Shown here piece by piece: positions 28,617-36,498 of a stretch of DNA of 36,498 bases (its first letter is position 1; the number at the start of each line of letters is the position of its first letter). Source of the stretch: an uncultured Actinomycetes bacterium (GTDB taxonomy: Bacteria > Actinomycetota > Actinomycetes > Nanopelagicales > Nanopelagicaceae); contig CAIMOX010000027.1 in assembly GCA_903843225.1 (NCBI GenBank), forward strand, positions 1-36,498. Direction: 5' to 3'. Under the pieces are notes generated by a model. It was given only the letters and a program-made list of their open reading frames with translations, was not told the DNA's origin and did no database searches. Position numbers and translations under genes: made by a program.

Positions 28617-29345
28617 ATGGCCCGCAGCGGTTATAAGAGAGTGCTCCTTAAACTTTCTGGCGAGGTCTTTGGTGGCCAGAAGGGCATCGGTGTTGATCCT
28701 GATGTCGTGGCAGATATTGCAAAGCAGATCGCTGAAGTAGTTCGCGGCGGAACTCAAATTGCGATCGTTGTCGGTGGCGGAAATTACTTCCGTGGTGCCG
28801 AACTCCAACAACTTGGTATGGATCGCGCTCGCGCCGACTACATGGGCATGCTCGGTACCGTTATGAACTGCCTAGCGCTCCAAGATTTTCTCGAGAAGCA
28901 AGGAATTGCAACTCGCGTGCAGACCGCCATCACGATGGGCCAGGTCGCCGAGCCCTATATTCCACTCCGCGCAATCCGCCATCTAGAGAAGGATCGAGTC
29001 TTGATCTTTGGTGCCGGTGCGGGAATGCCATTTTTCACAACAGATACAGTCGCCGCTCAACGCGCACTCGAAATTCATGCCGATGCGCTCTTGCTGGCCA
29101 AGAGCGGTGTCGATGGCGTCTACTCTGCAGATCCCAAGAAGGATCCATCAGCAACAAAGTATGAATCTATTAGCTTCGATGAAGTACTCGCGAAATCGCT
29201 CGCCGTTGCTGATGCCGCCGCATTTAGTATCTGCCGCGAAAATAACCTACCGATTGTTGTCTTTGATCTTAAGAGTAATGGGAACATTGGTCGCGCCGTC
29301 CGAGGCGAATCGATCGGAACTCTCGTCTCGTCCCAAAAGAAATAA
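28617..29345 (+). CDS. pyrH: UMP kinase
   Basis: This 242-residue bacterial UMP kinase of the amino acid kinase fold makes UDP for RNA, DNA and cell-wall precursors. It shows [38 protein letters not shown] and [10 protein letters not shown]. The start ATG 28617 (MARSGYKR) follows AAAGGAG. It sits between tsf and frr, the conserved bacterial order. Confidence 0.97.
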   Translation: MARSGYKRVLLKLSGEVFGGQKGIGVDPDVVADIAKQIAEVVRGGTQIAIVVGGGNYFRGAELQQLGMDRARADYMGMLGTVMNCLALQDFLEKQGIATRVQTAITMGQVAEPYIPLRAIRHLEKDRVLIFGAGAGMPFFTTDTVAAQRALEIHADALLLAKSGVDGVYSADPKKDPSATKYESISFDEVLAKSLAVADAAAFSICRENNLPIVVFDLKSNGNIGRAVRGESIGTLVSSQKK

Positions 29346-29372
29346 ATCCACTCTCGTTTAAGTGAGGAAACC

Positions 29373-29936
29373 ATGCCAGATCTCAATGAAATCCAGGTAG
29401 ATGCCACTGCAAAGATGGCTAAGGCGATCGAAGTAGCGAAGGAAGATTTCTCTGCGATCCGTACTGGTCGCGCTCACCCTGGAATGTTTTCAAAGATCAT
29501 GGTTGATTACTACGGAACCATTACTCCGCTCTCACAGCTCGCATCATTCCAAGTCCAAGAAGCTCGAATGGCCCTAGTCAGCCCTTATGACAAAGGCGCA
29601 ATGGGAGTTATTGAGCGTGCGATCCGTGAATCAGATCTCGGTGTGAATCCAGCGACGGATGGTGCGGTTATCCGTGTGAACTTCCCACAACTGACAGAAG
29701 AGCGCCGCAAGGACTACATCAAGGTTGCACGTGGCAAGGCCGAAGATTCAAAGATCTCGATTCGTAATATCCGCCGCGCTGCGATGGATCTCATGGCGAA
29801 GATGGAGAAAGATGGCGATGCCGGAAAAGACGAGATCGCTCGCTACGAGAAGGATCTTGAGAAGGTAACCACCGATCACGTGAACGAGATTGATAAGTTA
29901 TTGAAGTCCAAAGAGTCTGAGCTACTCGAAGTCTAA
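29373..29936 (+). CDS. frr: Ribosome recycling factor
   Basis: This 187-residue protein splits post-termination ribosomes together with EF-G. The signatures AIRTGRAHPGMF and the C-terminal RNIRRAAMD, then DEIARYEKDLEKVTTDHVNEID, match domain I of RRF. A GAGGAAA site precedes the ATG. Only one base separates its stop from the cdsA ATG. Confidence 0.97.
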   Translation: MPDLNEIQVDATAKMAKAIEVAKEDFSAIRTGRAHPGMFSKIMVDYYGTITPLSQLASFQVQEARMALVSPYDKGAMGVIERAIRESDLGVNPATDGAVIRVNFPQLTEERRKDYIKVARGKAEDSKISIRNIRRAAMDLMAKMEKDGDAGKDEIARYEKDLEKVTTDHVNEIDKLLKSKESELLEV

Positions 29937-29937
29937 A

Positions 29938-30786
29938 ATGGAAGATATATCTGCGATTAATGATGCCATTAATAAGAGAGCTGGCCGCAACTTAGGCTCA
30001 TCTATCCTGGTCTCACTAACCATCATCGGATTAGTCTTCGGCTCACTTGCAATAAACCCTGCCATCTTTGCTGTGCTTGTCACAATTGCATTAATGATCG
30101 CGATTCGCGAACTCAACCATGCTTATCGTACCGGGGGAGTGCAGATTCCCGATTGGTTATTAGTCGGCTCCGTTCCGATTACCATCGCCGCTGCCTGGTT
30201 TGGCAAGGTCTCACTTCTTGCAATTGCCCTCGCCTTTGTTACAACCAACGCCATGGTCATTTTGATGTTCTTAAACTCTGGTGACTTCGTGAAACGCTCT
30301 ACAGCGGCAGTCTTTGCAATTTTTTATATCCCATTTCTCGGTGGATTCCTCGTCCTGCTCGCTCATCACGACAATGCAGTTGCGCGTATCTTCACTCTCG
30401 TTGTCCTAACAAGTTGCAATGACACTTTTGCATATCTTTCTGGTGTGCTATTTGGTCGTCACTTTCTTGTCCCTGAAATCAGCCCTAAGAAGACCTGGGA
30501 AGGTCTCGCTGGATCGATTATTGCAACAACTGTCGGCGCATCCCTCGTCTTTCACTTTGCCCTACATCGTCATTGGTGGCTCGGTGCGCTCATCGGTTTG
30601 ATGGCGGTAGCTACTGCAACCTGTGGCGATCTCATCGAATCGGCGATGAAGCGAGACCTCTCAATCAAAGATATGAGTAACTTTTTACCAGGTCACGGCG
30701 GAATCTTGGATCGTCTTGACTCAATTCTCTTTACCGCACCTGCGGTATGGGCCGTTCTTGAACTCGTGAATCGATACAAAGTATGA
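29938..30786 (+). CDS. cdsA: Phosphatidate cytidylyltransferase (CDP-diacylglycerol synthase)
   Basis: This 282-residue polytopic membrane enzyme makes CDP-diacylglycerol, the branch point for phospholipids. Six to eight hydrophobic segments are visible, and the C-terminal signature [12 protein letters not shown] (from E234) then [13 protein letters not shown] is complete. [12 protein letters not shown] is also typical. The N-terminal 20 residues are hydrophilic. It is the last member of the pyrH-frr-cdsA group and overlaps rlmN by 4 nt (ATGA). Confidence 0.95.
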   Translation: MEDISAINDAINKRAGRNLGSSILVSLTIIGLVFGSLAINPAIFAVLVTIALMIAIRELNHAYRTGGVQIPDWLLVGSVPITIAAAWFGKVSLLAIALAFVTTNAMVILMFLNSGDFVKRSTAAVFAIFYIPFLGGFLVLLAHHDNAVARIFTLVVLTSCNDTFAYLSGVLFGRHFLVPEISPKKTWEGLAGSIIATTVGASLVFHFALHRHWWLGALIGLMAVATATCGDLIESAMKRDLSIKDMSNFLPGHGGILDRLDSILFTAPAVWAVLELVNRYKV

Positions 30787-31907
30787 GTACCGTGCCTGAA
30801 ATCAAATTGGTCTTCGATGAGCCAAAGCAACGCGTAAAACCGCCGCGCCATTTCGCCGACCTCGATCCACAAGGCCGCAAAGATCTCGCGGTGGAGCTTG
30901 GAATTCCAGCATTCCGCGCGAATCAAGCAGCGGTTCACTTCTTTACTCATCACAACGATGACCCTGAGACATGGAGTGATATCCCCAAGGATATGCGTGC
31001 GTTGATGGCTGAAAAATTCACCCCCAAGCTCATGACGCTCGTACGCTCAGTTACTGCAGATGGCGGTCGCACTCGCAAAGATCTCTGGAAATTACATGAT
31101 GGCGTTCTCGTTGAATCTGTCTTAATGAGTTACAGCGATCGCACAACGGTCTGTATTTCTTCTCAAGCTGGATGTGGCATGGACTGCCCATTCTGCGCAA
31201 CCGGTCAAGGTGGACTTACTCGAAACTTGACCGCTGGTGAGATCACAGCACAGGTAGTTGCAGCAGCACGTGTATGCGATGCCGGTGAACTCCCAGGTGG
31301 ACCAACCCGCCTCTCCAATGTGGTTTTTATGGGAATGGGTGAACCCATGGCGAATTACAACGCCGTGATGCGCACAATCCGAAATATCACGGCGCCACAG
31401 CCTGATGGTCTTGGAATCGGTGCTCGCTCAGTCACTCTTTCAACTGTAGGACTTGTTAGCGGAATCGAAAAACTTATTGGGGAAGATATTCCTGTGACCC
31501 TAGCAATCTCTCTTCACACCCCAGATGATGAACTTCGCGATACCTTGGTGCCGATTAACTCACGATGGAAGGTAAAAGAGGTATTAGAGGCTGCAGATAA
31601 ATATGCAGATAAGACGGGGCGACGCTACTCAATCGAATATGCGATGATCAAAGATATTAATGATCAGGCCTGGCGCTCTGACCTTTTAGGTCGTCTACTG
31701 AAAAATCGCAATGCTCACGTGAACCTGATTCCACTCAACCCAACCCCTGGCTCAAAGTGGACCGCTTCGCGCCCAGAAGATGAGGCAGAGTTTGTCCGCA
31801 TCCTTGAGACTTATGGCGTTCCAGTAACGGTTCGTGATACTCGTGGCCGTGAAATTGATGGCGCCTGTGGTCAATTGGCCGCCGCCGAAGTAACCTCTGA
31901 GGTATGA
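30783..31907 (+). CDS. rlmN: 23S rRNA/tRNA adenine-C2 methyltransferase RlmN
   Basis: This 374-residue radical-SAM enzyme methylates C2 of an adenosine in 23S rRNA and some tRNAs. The 4Fe-4S ligands C131, C135 and C138 ([15 protein letters not shown]), [12 protein letters not shown], and the C-terminal ACGQL cysteine used in the methyl transfer are present. The ATG overlaps the cdsA stop, and the stop overlaps the next gene, an aldehyde dehydrogenase, again by ATGA. Confidence 0.96.
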   Translation: MSTVPEIKLVFDEPKQRVKPPRHFADLDPQGRKDLAVELGIPAFRANQAAVHFFTHHNDDPETWSDIPKDMRALMAEKFTPKLMTLVRSVTADGGRTRKDLWKLHDGVLVESVLMSYSDRTTVCISSQAGCGMDCPFCATGQGGLTRNLTAGEITAQVVAAARVCDAGELPGGPTRLSNVVFMGMGEPMANYNAVMRTIRNITAPQPDGLGIGARSVTLSTVGLVSGIEKLIGEDIPVTLAISLHTPDDELRDTLVPINSRWKVKEVLEAADKYADKTGRRYSIEYAMIKDINDQAWRSDLLGRLLKNRNAHVNLIPLNPTPGSKWTASRPEDEAEFVRILETYGVPVTVRDTRGREIDGACGQLAAAEVTSEV

Positions 31908-33331
31908 AATCACTCTCTAACTTCATCAACGGCCAATCTCGTCCTGCTATCTCTGGAAAGAAATCTGATCTGATTAATCCAGCTACGGGCGAAATCTTCG
32001 CTAGCGCTCCACTGTCAGGGCCTGAAGATATTGATCTCGCGATGCAAGCTGCCGCTGCCGCCTTTGTCGAATGGGGAAACACAACACCAGCCGAGCGTCA
32101 ACGTGCATTGCTTAAGATCGCTGATGCCTTTGAAGCTCGCGGTGATGAACTTATTGCTATTGAATCAGAGAACTGCGGCAAGCCAATTGCCATGACTGCA
32201 TCTGAAGAACTCCCGCCGATGATCGATCAGATTCGATTCTTCGCAGGAGCAGCTCGTAATTTAGAGGGTCTTTCAGCGGGTGAGTATATGAAGGGGATGA
32301 CCTCGTTTATTCGGCGCGAACCAATTGGCGTCTGCGCGCAGATCACGCCTTGGAACTATCCGATGTTGATGGCAGTCTGGAAGTGGGCGCCAGCGATCGC
32401 TGCTGGAAATACCGTTGTCCTGAAGCCGAGCGATACAACACCAGCCTCAACAATCTGGATGGCAGAAGTCATGTCAGAGTTCTTACCTGCAGGAGTCTTT
32501 AACGTTGTGTGTGGCGATCGCGAAACAGGTGCAGCTCTCGTTGATCACCGAACTCCGCAGATGGTTTCGATCACTGGTTCAGTCCGTGCCGGCATGGAAG
32601 TTGCGAAGAACGCCTCAAAGGATCTGAAGAAGGTCCACCTTGAACTTGGCGGCAAGGCCCCTGTTGTTGTCTTCGCAGATGCCGATCTTGCTGCAGCAGC
32701 CGAAGGTATCGCTCTCGCTGGCTTCTTCAACGCAGGTCAAGATTGCACCGCTGCGACTCGAGTCTTAGTGGATGCGAGTGTTTACGATGAGTTCGTTCAA
32801 CTCCTCGGTAAAGAGGCGCGTGAAAATATCACTACTGGTGGTCCAACTGAAGATGTTCTCTACGGTCCTCTCAACAATGCCAATCAGCTCGCTCGAGTTG
32901 CTGGTTTTATTGAGCGCATGCCAGCCCACGCAACCCTAGTTGCTGGTGGCACACAAGTTGATCGCCCTGGATATTTCTGGAACCCAACTGTGATCGCAGG
33001 TCTCTTGCAAGATGATGAGATGATTCAGAACGAGATCTTCGGTCCGGTTATTACAGTTCAGAAATTTACCGATGAAGCGCAGGCAATCACCTTTGCTAAT
33101 GGGGTCCCGTATGGGCTCGCCTCATCAGTGTGGACGAGCAATCACTCACTCGCAATGCGTATGTCTAAGGCGCTTGATTTTGGTTGTGTCTGGATCAACA
33201 CTCATATTCCACTTGTCGCCGAGATGCCTCATGGTGGCTTCAAACATTCTGGTTATGGCAAAGATCTCAGTGGCTATGGCTTTGAGGATTACACCCGAAT
33301 TAAGCATGTGATGAGCAATATCAACGCGTAA
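31904..33331 (+). CDS. Aldehyde dehydrogenase, gamma-aminobutyraldehyde dehydrogenase-like
   Basis: This 475-residue NAD(P)-dependent aldehyde dehydrogenase has the active-site pair E247 (HLELGGKAP) and C281 (NAGQDCTA), 34 residues apart as usual, plus [19 protein letters not shown] and the C-terminal [15 protein letters not shown]. The [17 protein letters not shown] and [11 protein letters not shown]-like blocks resemble gamma-aminobutyraldehyde dehydrogenase of putrescine breakdown; betaine-aldehyde or other amino-aldehyde substrates remain possible. Its start lies in the rlmN stop (ATGA), so it rides on the pyrH-frr-cdsA-rlmN transcript. This is an unusual place for a catabolic enzyme and no polyamine genes are nearby. 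Confidence 0.88.
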   Translation: MKSLSNFINGQSRPAISGKKSDLINPATGEIFASAPLSGPEDIDLAMQAAAAAFVEWGNTTPAERQRALLKIADAFEARGDELIAIESENCGKPIAMTASEELPPMIDQIRFFAGAARNLEGLSAGEYMKGMTSFIRREPIGVCAQITPWNYPMLMAVWKWAPAIAAGNTVVLKPSDTTPASTIWMAEVMSEFLPAGVFNVVCGDRETGAALVDHRTPQMVSITGSVRAGMEVAKNASKDLKKVHLELGGKAPVVVFADADLAAAAEGIALAGFFNAGQDCTAATRVLVDASVYDEFVQLLGKEARENITTGGPTEDVLYGPLNNANQLARVAGFIERMPAHATLVAGGTQVDRPGYFWNPTVIAGLLQDDEMIQNEIFGPVITVQKFTDEAQAITFANGVPYGLASSVWTSNHSLAMRMSKALDFGCVWINTHIPLVAEMPHGGFKHSGYGKDLSGYGFEDYTRIKHVMSNINA

Positions 33332-33361
33332 TTTCACGCACCCTTCATATTTACGAGCAGG

Positions 33362-33367
33362 TAGGCT
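33362..33367 (+). promoter_or_regulatory. Candidate -10 box of a leaderless dxr transcript
   Basis: TAGGCT (TANNNT type) is followed by exactly 6 nt and then the GTG start of dxr. There is no ribosome binding site in that space. No good -35 was found 17-18 nt upstream. Confidence 0.5.
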
Positions 33368-33373
33368 AGCCCC

Positions 33374-34525
33374 GTGCGCGACATTGTTATTCTCGGATCG
33401 ACGGGATCGATCGGTGTGCAGGCCCTCGAGCTTGTTGCCGCCAATCCTGATCTCTTCCGCGTTGTCGGATTAAGCGCCGGTTCAAAGAATCTACCCCTGC
33501 TCTTCGAGCAGGCGCGAAAGTTTCAGGTCCCGATCGTTGGCACCACTGCGAGGCGAGATTCGTGGGAGAGCATTGCGGGTTCAACTATCGTTATTGATGG
33601 TCCACTCGCATCGACCCAGATTGCTGCTTTAAGTTGCGACATCGTCCTCAATGGAATCACTGGATCAATTGGTCTCGGGCCGACCCTCTCAGCACTTGCT
33701 GCTGGAAACAAAGTCGCACTTGCGAATAAGGAATCCCTCGTCGCTGGTGGACCACTAGTCATGTCCTATGGCGCCGATCGAATTATTCCGGTGGATTCAG
33801 AGCACTCTGCTCTCTACCAGGCGATGCTCGCTGGTAAGCGCAGCGAGGTGAAGAAGTTTGTCATCACTGCAAGTGGTGGCGCTTTTAGAGATCGTTCGGA
33901 TCTTCGAGGCGTAACAGTGGATGAAGCGCTCTCACATCCAACCTGGTCGATGGGGCCAGTAGTCACGATCAACTCAGCTACCTTGATGAATAAAGGGCTT
34001 GAGATTATTGAAGCTCACTATCTCTTCGATCTTCCTTACTCACAGATTGATGCGGTCATTCATCCGCAATCTGTCGTGCATTCAATGGTCGAATATGTCG
34101 ATGGCTCAACTATCGCTCAACTCAGCCCGCCTAATATGAAGGGACCGATCGGTTACGCACTTAGCTTCCCGGATCGTCTCAAAGGATCAACGCCGGCGGT
34201 TGATTGGAGCAAGGCTCACGAGTGGAACTTTGCGCCGGTCGATCAGAATAAATATTTGGCCTTAGCACTGGCCCGAAGTGCAGGGGAGATGGGTGTCGTT
34301 GCAACCGCAACCCTCAACGCTGCCAACGAGGTCGCAGTCGCAGCCTTTATAGATAAACGGATTGAATTTTCAGCAATTATTGATGTGGTGACGGCAACTT
34401 TAGATCGTGTTGCCGGATCCACAAGCACAAGCACTACTCAGATTCGCGACCTCGCTGATGTCAGTGCGGTTGAGGAGAATGCCCGCATGATCGCATCCGA
34501 ATATAGTGAAGGGCTCACACGTTAA
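33374..34525 (+). CDS. dxr: 1-Deoxy-D-xylulose 5-phosphate reductoisomerase
   Basis: This 383-residue enzyme makes MEP, the committed step of non-mevalonate isoprenoid synthesis. It shows the NADPH loop ILGSTGSIGVQAL, NKESLVAGG, the metal-binding D141/E143 of PVDSEHSALYQ, ASGGAFRD, and E210 in MNKGLEIIEAHYLF. The GTG start at 33374 gives the expected N-terminus, with a TANNNT box 6 nt upstream. It overlaps rseP by 1 nt. With ispG two genes later, it forms a small MEP-pathway cluster. Confidence 0.96.
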   Translation: MRDIVILGSTGSIGVQALELVAANPDLFRVVGLSAGSKNLPLLFEQARKFQVPIVGTTARRDSWESIAGSTIVIDGPLASTQIAALSCDIVLNGITGSIGLGPTLSALAAGNKVALANKESLVAGGPLVMSYGADRIIPVDSEHSALYQAMLAGKRSEVKKFVITASGGAFRDRSDLRGVTVDEALSHPTWSMGPVVTINSATLMNKGLEIIEAHYLFDLPYSQIDAVIHPQSVVHSMVEYVDGSTIAQLSPPNMKGPIGYALSFPDRLKGSTPAVDWSKAHEWNFAPVDQNKYLALALARSAGEMGVVATATLNAANEVAVAAFIDKRIEFSAIIDVVTATLDRVAGSTSTSTTQIRDLADVSAVEENARMIASEYSEGLTR

Positions 34526-35715
34526 TGTTGGCAATCATCGGAATTCTCGCCTTTATCTTCGCACTTCTCTTCTCTGTCATGCTCCACGAGCTTGGCCATT
34601 TCCTCTTCGCTAAGCACTACGGCATGAAGGTCACTGAGTTCTTTTTGGGTTTTGGTAAGCGAATCTGGTCATTTACTCGGGGTGAGACTGAGTTTGGTGT
34701 TAAAGCGATTCCGGCTGGTGGTTACTGTCGTATCGTCGGAATGTCATCGCACGAAGAGCTCACACCTGAGGACTCTGATCGTGCCTTCTATAAGGCCTCA
34801 GTTGGTAAGCGACTTGTCGTTCTTGGCGCCGGATCTACCCTCCACTTTATTTTGGGCTTTGTACTTCTCTTCTCACTCTTCGCCGTAGTCGGCACTGCAA
34901 CCGTCACCCCAACCGTTGATCAAGTAGCTTCCTGTTATACAACAATCAATGGAAAGTGCCCAGCGAGTGCGCCACTGCTCCCTGCAAAGGCAGCAGGAAT
35001 TTTGCCCGGGGATCGCTTCACTGCAATCAATGGTCACGCAGTCAGAGACTGGGCCAAGGATGTTCAAGTTATTCGCCGCAGCCCTGGTCTTCCCATCAGA
35101 ATGACATTACTTCGTAACGGTCAGAGCATCGATCTGACAATCACTCCAGCGAGTGAAGTCGTCGATGGAAGGAAGATCGGCATCATTGGCGTCATCAACA
35201 CTCAAGCGATGCTCCGTCAAAATCCCGTTGACTCCTCGGTACATGCGTGGCAGTTGGGACGAGATCTCTTCACAAGTTCCATCACCTCGCTCGTCTCACT
35301 TCCCGGAAAACTCCCAGCACTTGTGAGCCAGACCTTTGGTGGCAAGGCGCGCGACCCACAAGGGTTAGTAGGCGTTGTCGGTGTCGCTCAAGCTTCAGCC
35401 CAGACTGCAAGCAATAACCATCTTGCATGGAATGAGCGCATCGCAACCTTCATCATGATTATTGCCAGCCTCAATATCTTCGTCGGAATCTTTAATCTCT
35501 TGCCGCTCTTGCCACTCGATGGTGGCCATATGGCGATCGCAATTGTCGACGGGCTCCGCAATATCTGGGCTCGCATCCGACGTAAGCCAGCCCCACGCCC
35601 GATTGATGTGGAACGGCTCACTCCGATTACCGTGGTGGTCTTTATCTTCCTCGCAGCGCTCTCAGTTCTGCTCCTCGCCGCTGATATTTTCAATCCTGTG
35701 CATTTTAATCTTTAA
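34525..35715 (+). CDS. rseP: Site-2 intramembrane metalloprotease (RseP family)
   Basis: This 396-residue zinc protease cleaves substrates inside the membrane, classically anti-sigma factors and signal-peptide remnants. The zinc motif HELGH (H21, E22, H25) lies in the first membrane segment, and the third ligand is in PLLPLDGGHM (D332). A PDZ domain (about residues 140-210) sits between them, containing GILPGDRFTAINGHAV. The ATG overlaps the dxr stop (TAATG). The dxr-rseP-ispG order is typical of actinobacteria (Rip1-type proteases). Confidence 0.95.
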   Translation: MLAIIGILAFIFALLFSVMLHELGHFLFAKHYGMKVTEFFLGFGKRIWSFTRGETEFGVKAIPAGGYCRIVGMSSHEELTPEDSDRAFYKASVGKRLVVLGAGSTLHFILGFVLLFSLFAVVGTATVTPTVDQVASCYTTINGKCPASAPLLPAKAAGILPGDRFTAINGHAVRDWAKDVQVIRRSPGLPIRMTLLRNGQSIDLTITPASEVVDGRKIGIIGVINTQAMLRQNPVDSSVHAWQLGRDLFTSSITSLVSLPGKLPALVSQTFGGKARDPQGLVGVVGVAQASAQTASNNHLAWNERIATFIMIIASLNIFVGIFNLLPLLPLDGGHMAIAIVDGLRNIWARIRRKPAPRPIDVERLTPITVVVFIFLAALSVLLLAADIFNPVHFNL

Positions 35716-35733
35716 TACGGCAGAATAACGCTC

Positions 35734-36498
35734 ATGGTTGATCTCGGAATTCCTTCAGCACCACCACCCACTCTTGCGCCGCGTCGCAAAAGCCGCCAAC
35801 TCAAAGTAGGTAGCGTCCTTGTCGGTGGAGATGCTCCTGTCAGCGTTCAGTCAATGTGTACAACGCTCACCTCTGATGTGAACGCCACTCTGCAGCAGAT
35901 CGCCGAGCTCACGGCATCTGGTTGTCAGATTGTGCGCGTCGCGGTTCCATCACAAGATGATGCTGATGCCCTTGCGCAGATCGCTAAAAAATCTCAGATC
36001 CCAGTAATCGCAGATATCCACTTCCAGCCAAAATATATCTTTGCAGCTATCGATGCCGGTTGCGCTGCCGTTCGAGTAAACCCAGGAAATATCAAACAAT
36101 TTGATGACAAGGTAAAAGAGGTAGCGAAGGCTGCTGGCGATGCTGGCATTCCAATTCGCATCGGCGTCAACGCAGGTTCACTCGATCCTCGCCTCCTTGC
36201 TAAGTACGGCAAGGCAACACCAGAAGCGCTCGCTGAATCTGCGCTCTGGGAGGCATCACTCTTTGAAGAGCATGGCTTCTCAGATATCAAGATCTCGGTT
36301 AAGCATCATGATCCAGTCACCATGGTGAAGGCTTACCGACTCCTTGCTGCGCAATGCGATTACCCACTTCACCTCGGTGTCACTGAAGCTGGTCCAATCT
36401 TCCAGGGCACGATCAAATCAGCGACCGCCTTCGGCATTCTTCTCGCTGAAGGAATCGGCGACACAATTCGCGTATCGCTCTCTGCCCCTCCAGTTGAA
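35734..36498 (+). CDS. ispG: 4-Hydroxy-3-methylbut-2-enyl diphosphate synthase (N-terminal 255 codons)
   Basis: The frame from ATG 35734 runs open to the right edge, giving 255 residues, about two thirds of the usual length. It contains [51 protein letters not shown] and VRVNPGN, the TIM-barrel part of IspG (GcpE). The C-terminal cysteines that bind the 4Fe-4S cluster lie beyond the window. IspG converts methylerythritol cyclodiphosphate to HMBPP, so it works a few steps after Dxr. It begins 18 nt after rseP, with no strong ribosome binding site. Confidence 0.95.
   Translation, partial: MVDLGIPSAPPPTLAPRRKSRQLKVGSVLVGGDAPVSVQSMCTTLTSDVNATLQQIAELTASGCQIVRVAVPSQDDADALAQIAKKSQIPVIADIHFQPKYIFAAIDAGCAAVRVNPGNIKQFDDKVKEVAKAAGDAGIPIRIGVNAGSLDPRLLAKYGKATPEALAESALWEASLFEEHGFSDIKISVKHHDPVTMVKAYRLLAAQCDYPLHLGVTEAGPIFQGTIKSATAFGILLAEGIGDTIRVSLSAPPVE

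Overview
This is a dense, almost gap-free piece of core chromosome from a free-living actinobacterium. The gene orders are the actinobacterial ones: mreD-mrdA-rodA-rne-rplU-rpmA-obg-proB-proA; gatCAB next to ilvD-ilvBNC-serA-leuB; xerC-rpsB-tsf-pyrH-frr-cdsA-rlmN-dxr-rseP-ispG. The base composition is near 50% G+C by eye, most junctions overlap by 1-8 nt, and GTG/TTG starts are common. Together these suggest a streamlined, low-GC lineage such as the freshwater Nanopelagicales (acI). The lineage is an inference from gene order and style; no marker comparison was run.

Region 1 (1-3497) is the end of the cell-elongation cluster: the mreD tail, PBP2 and the SEDS polymerase RodA. Region 2 (3498-6670) holds RNase E with a long basic/acidic N-terminal extension, then ribosomal proteins L21 and L27, closed by a strong intrinsic terminator. 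Region 3 (6671-11765) has obg, then proB and proA. Between proB and proA lies the only confident minus-strand gene, a membrane-anchored NylB/beta-lactamase-fold serine hydrolase. Its stop codon is 3 bp from the proB stop and its start is 29 bp from the proA start.

Region 4 (11775-16765) is gatCAB (tRNA-dependent Asn/Gln formation) followed closely by ilvD. Region 5 (16766-25613) is a branched-chain amino acid and serine operon: ilvB, ilvN, ilvC, serA, leuB, ilvE, cimA. It is preceded by a classical-looking attenuator: a promoter, a 12-codon leader peptide rich in Val/Ile codons that seems to begin at the transcription start, a hairpin overlapping its stop codon, and a Rho-independent terminator. 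CimA implies that isoleucine can be made from pyruvate and acetyl-CoA via citramalate.

Region 6 (25624-36498) has xerC, a 373-bp intergenic region with a possible small membrane-protein ORF on the minus strand and a structured rpsB leader, then rpsB-tsf, pyrH-frr-cdsA-rlmN, an aldehyde dehydrogenase coupled to rlmN, and the isoprenoid/membrane-protease genes dxr-rseP-ispG (ispG cut by the window end).

I see no tRNA or rRNA gene, CRISPR array, insertion sequence, prophage or defence island. The most interesting content is regulatory: the ilv attenuator, the back-to-back promoters with TANNNT boxes 6 nt from start codons between the hydrolase and proA, the same arrangement at dxr, and the small ORF opposite the 3' end of xerC.
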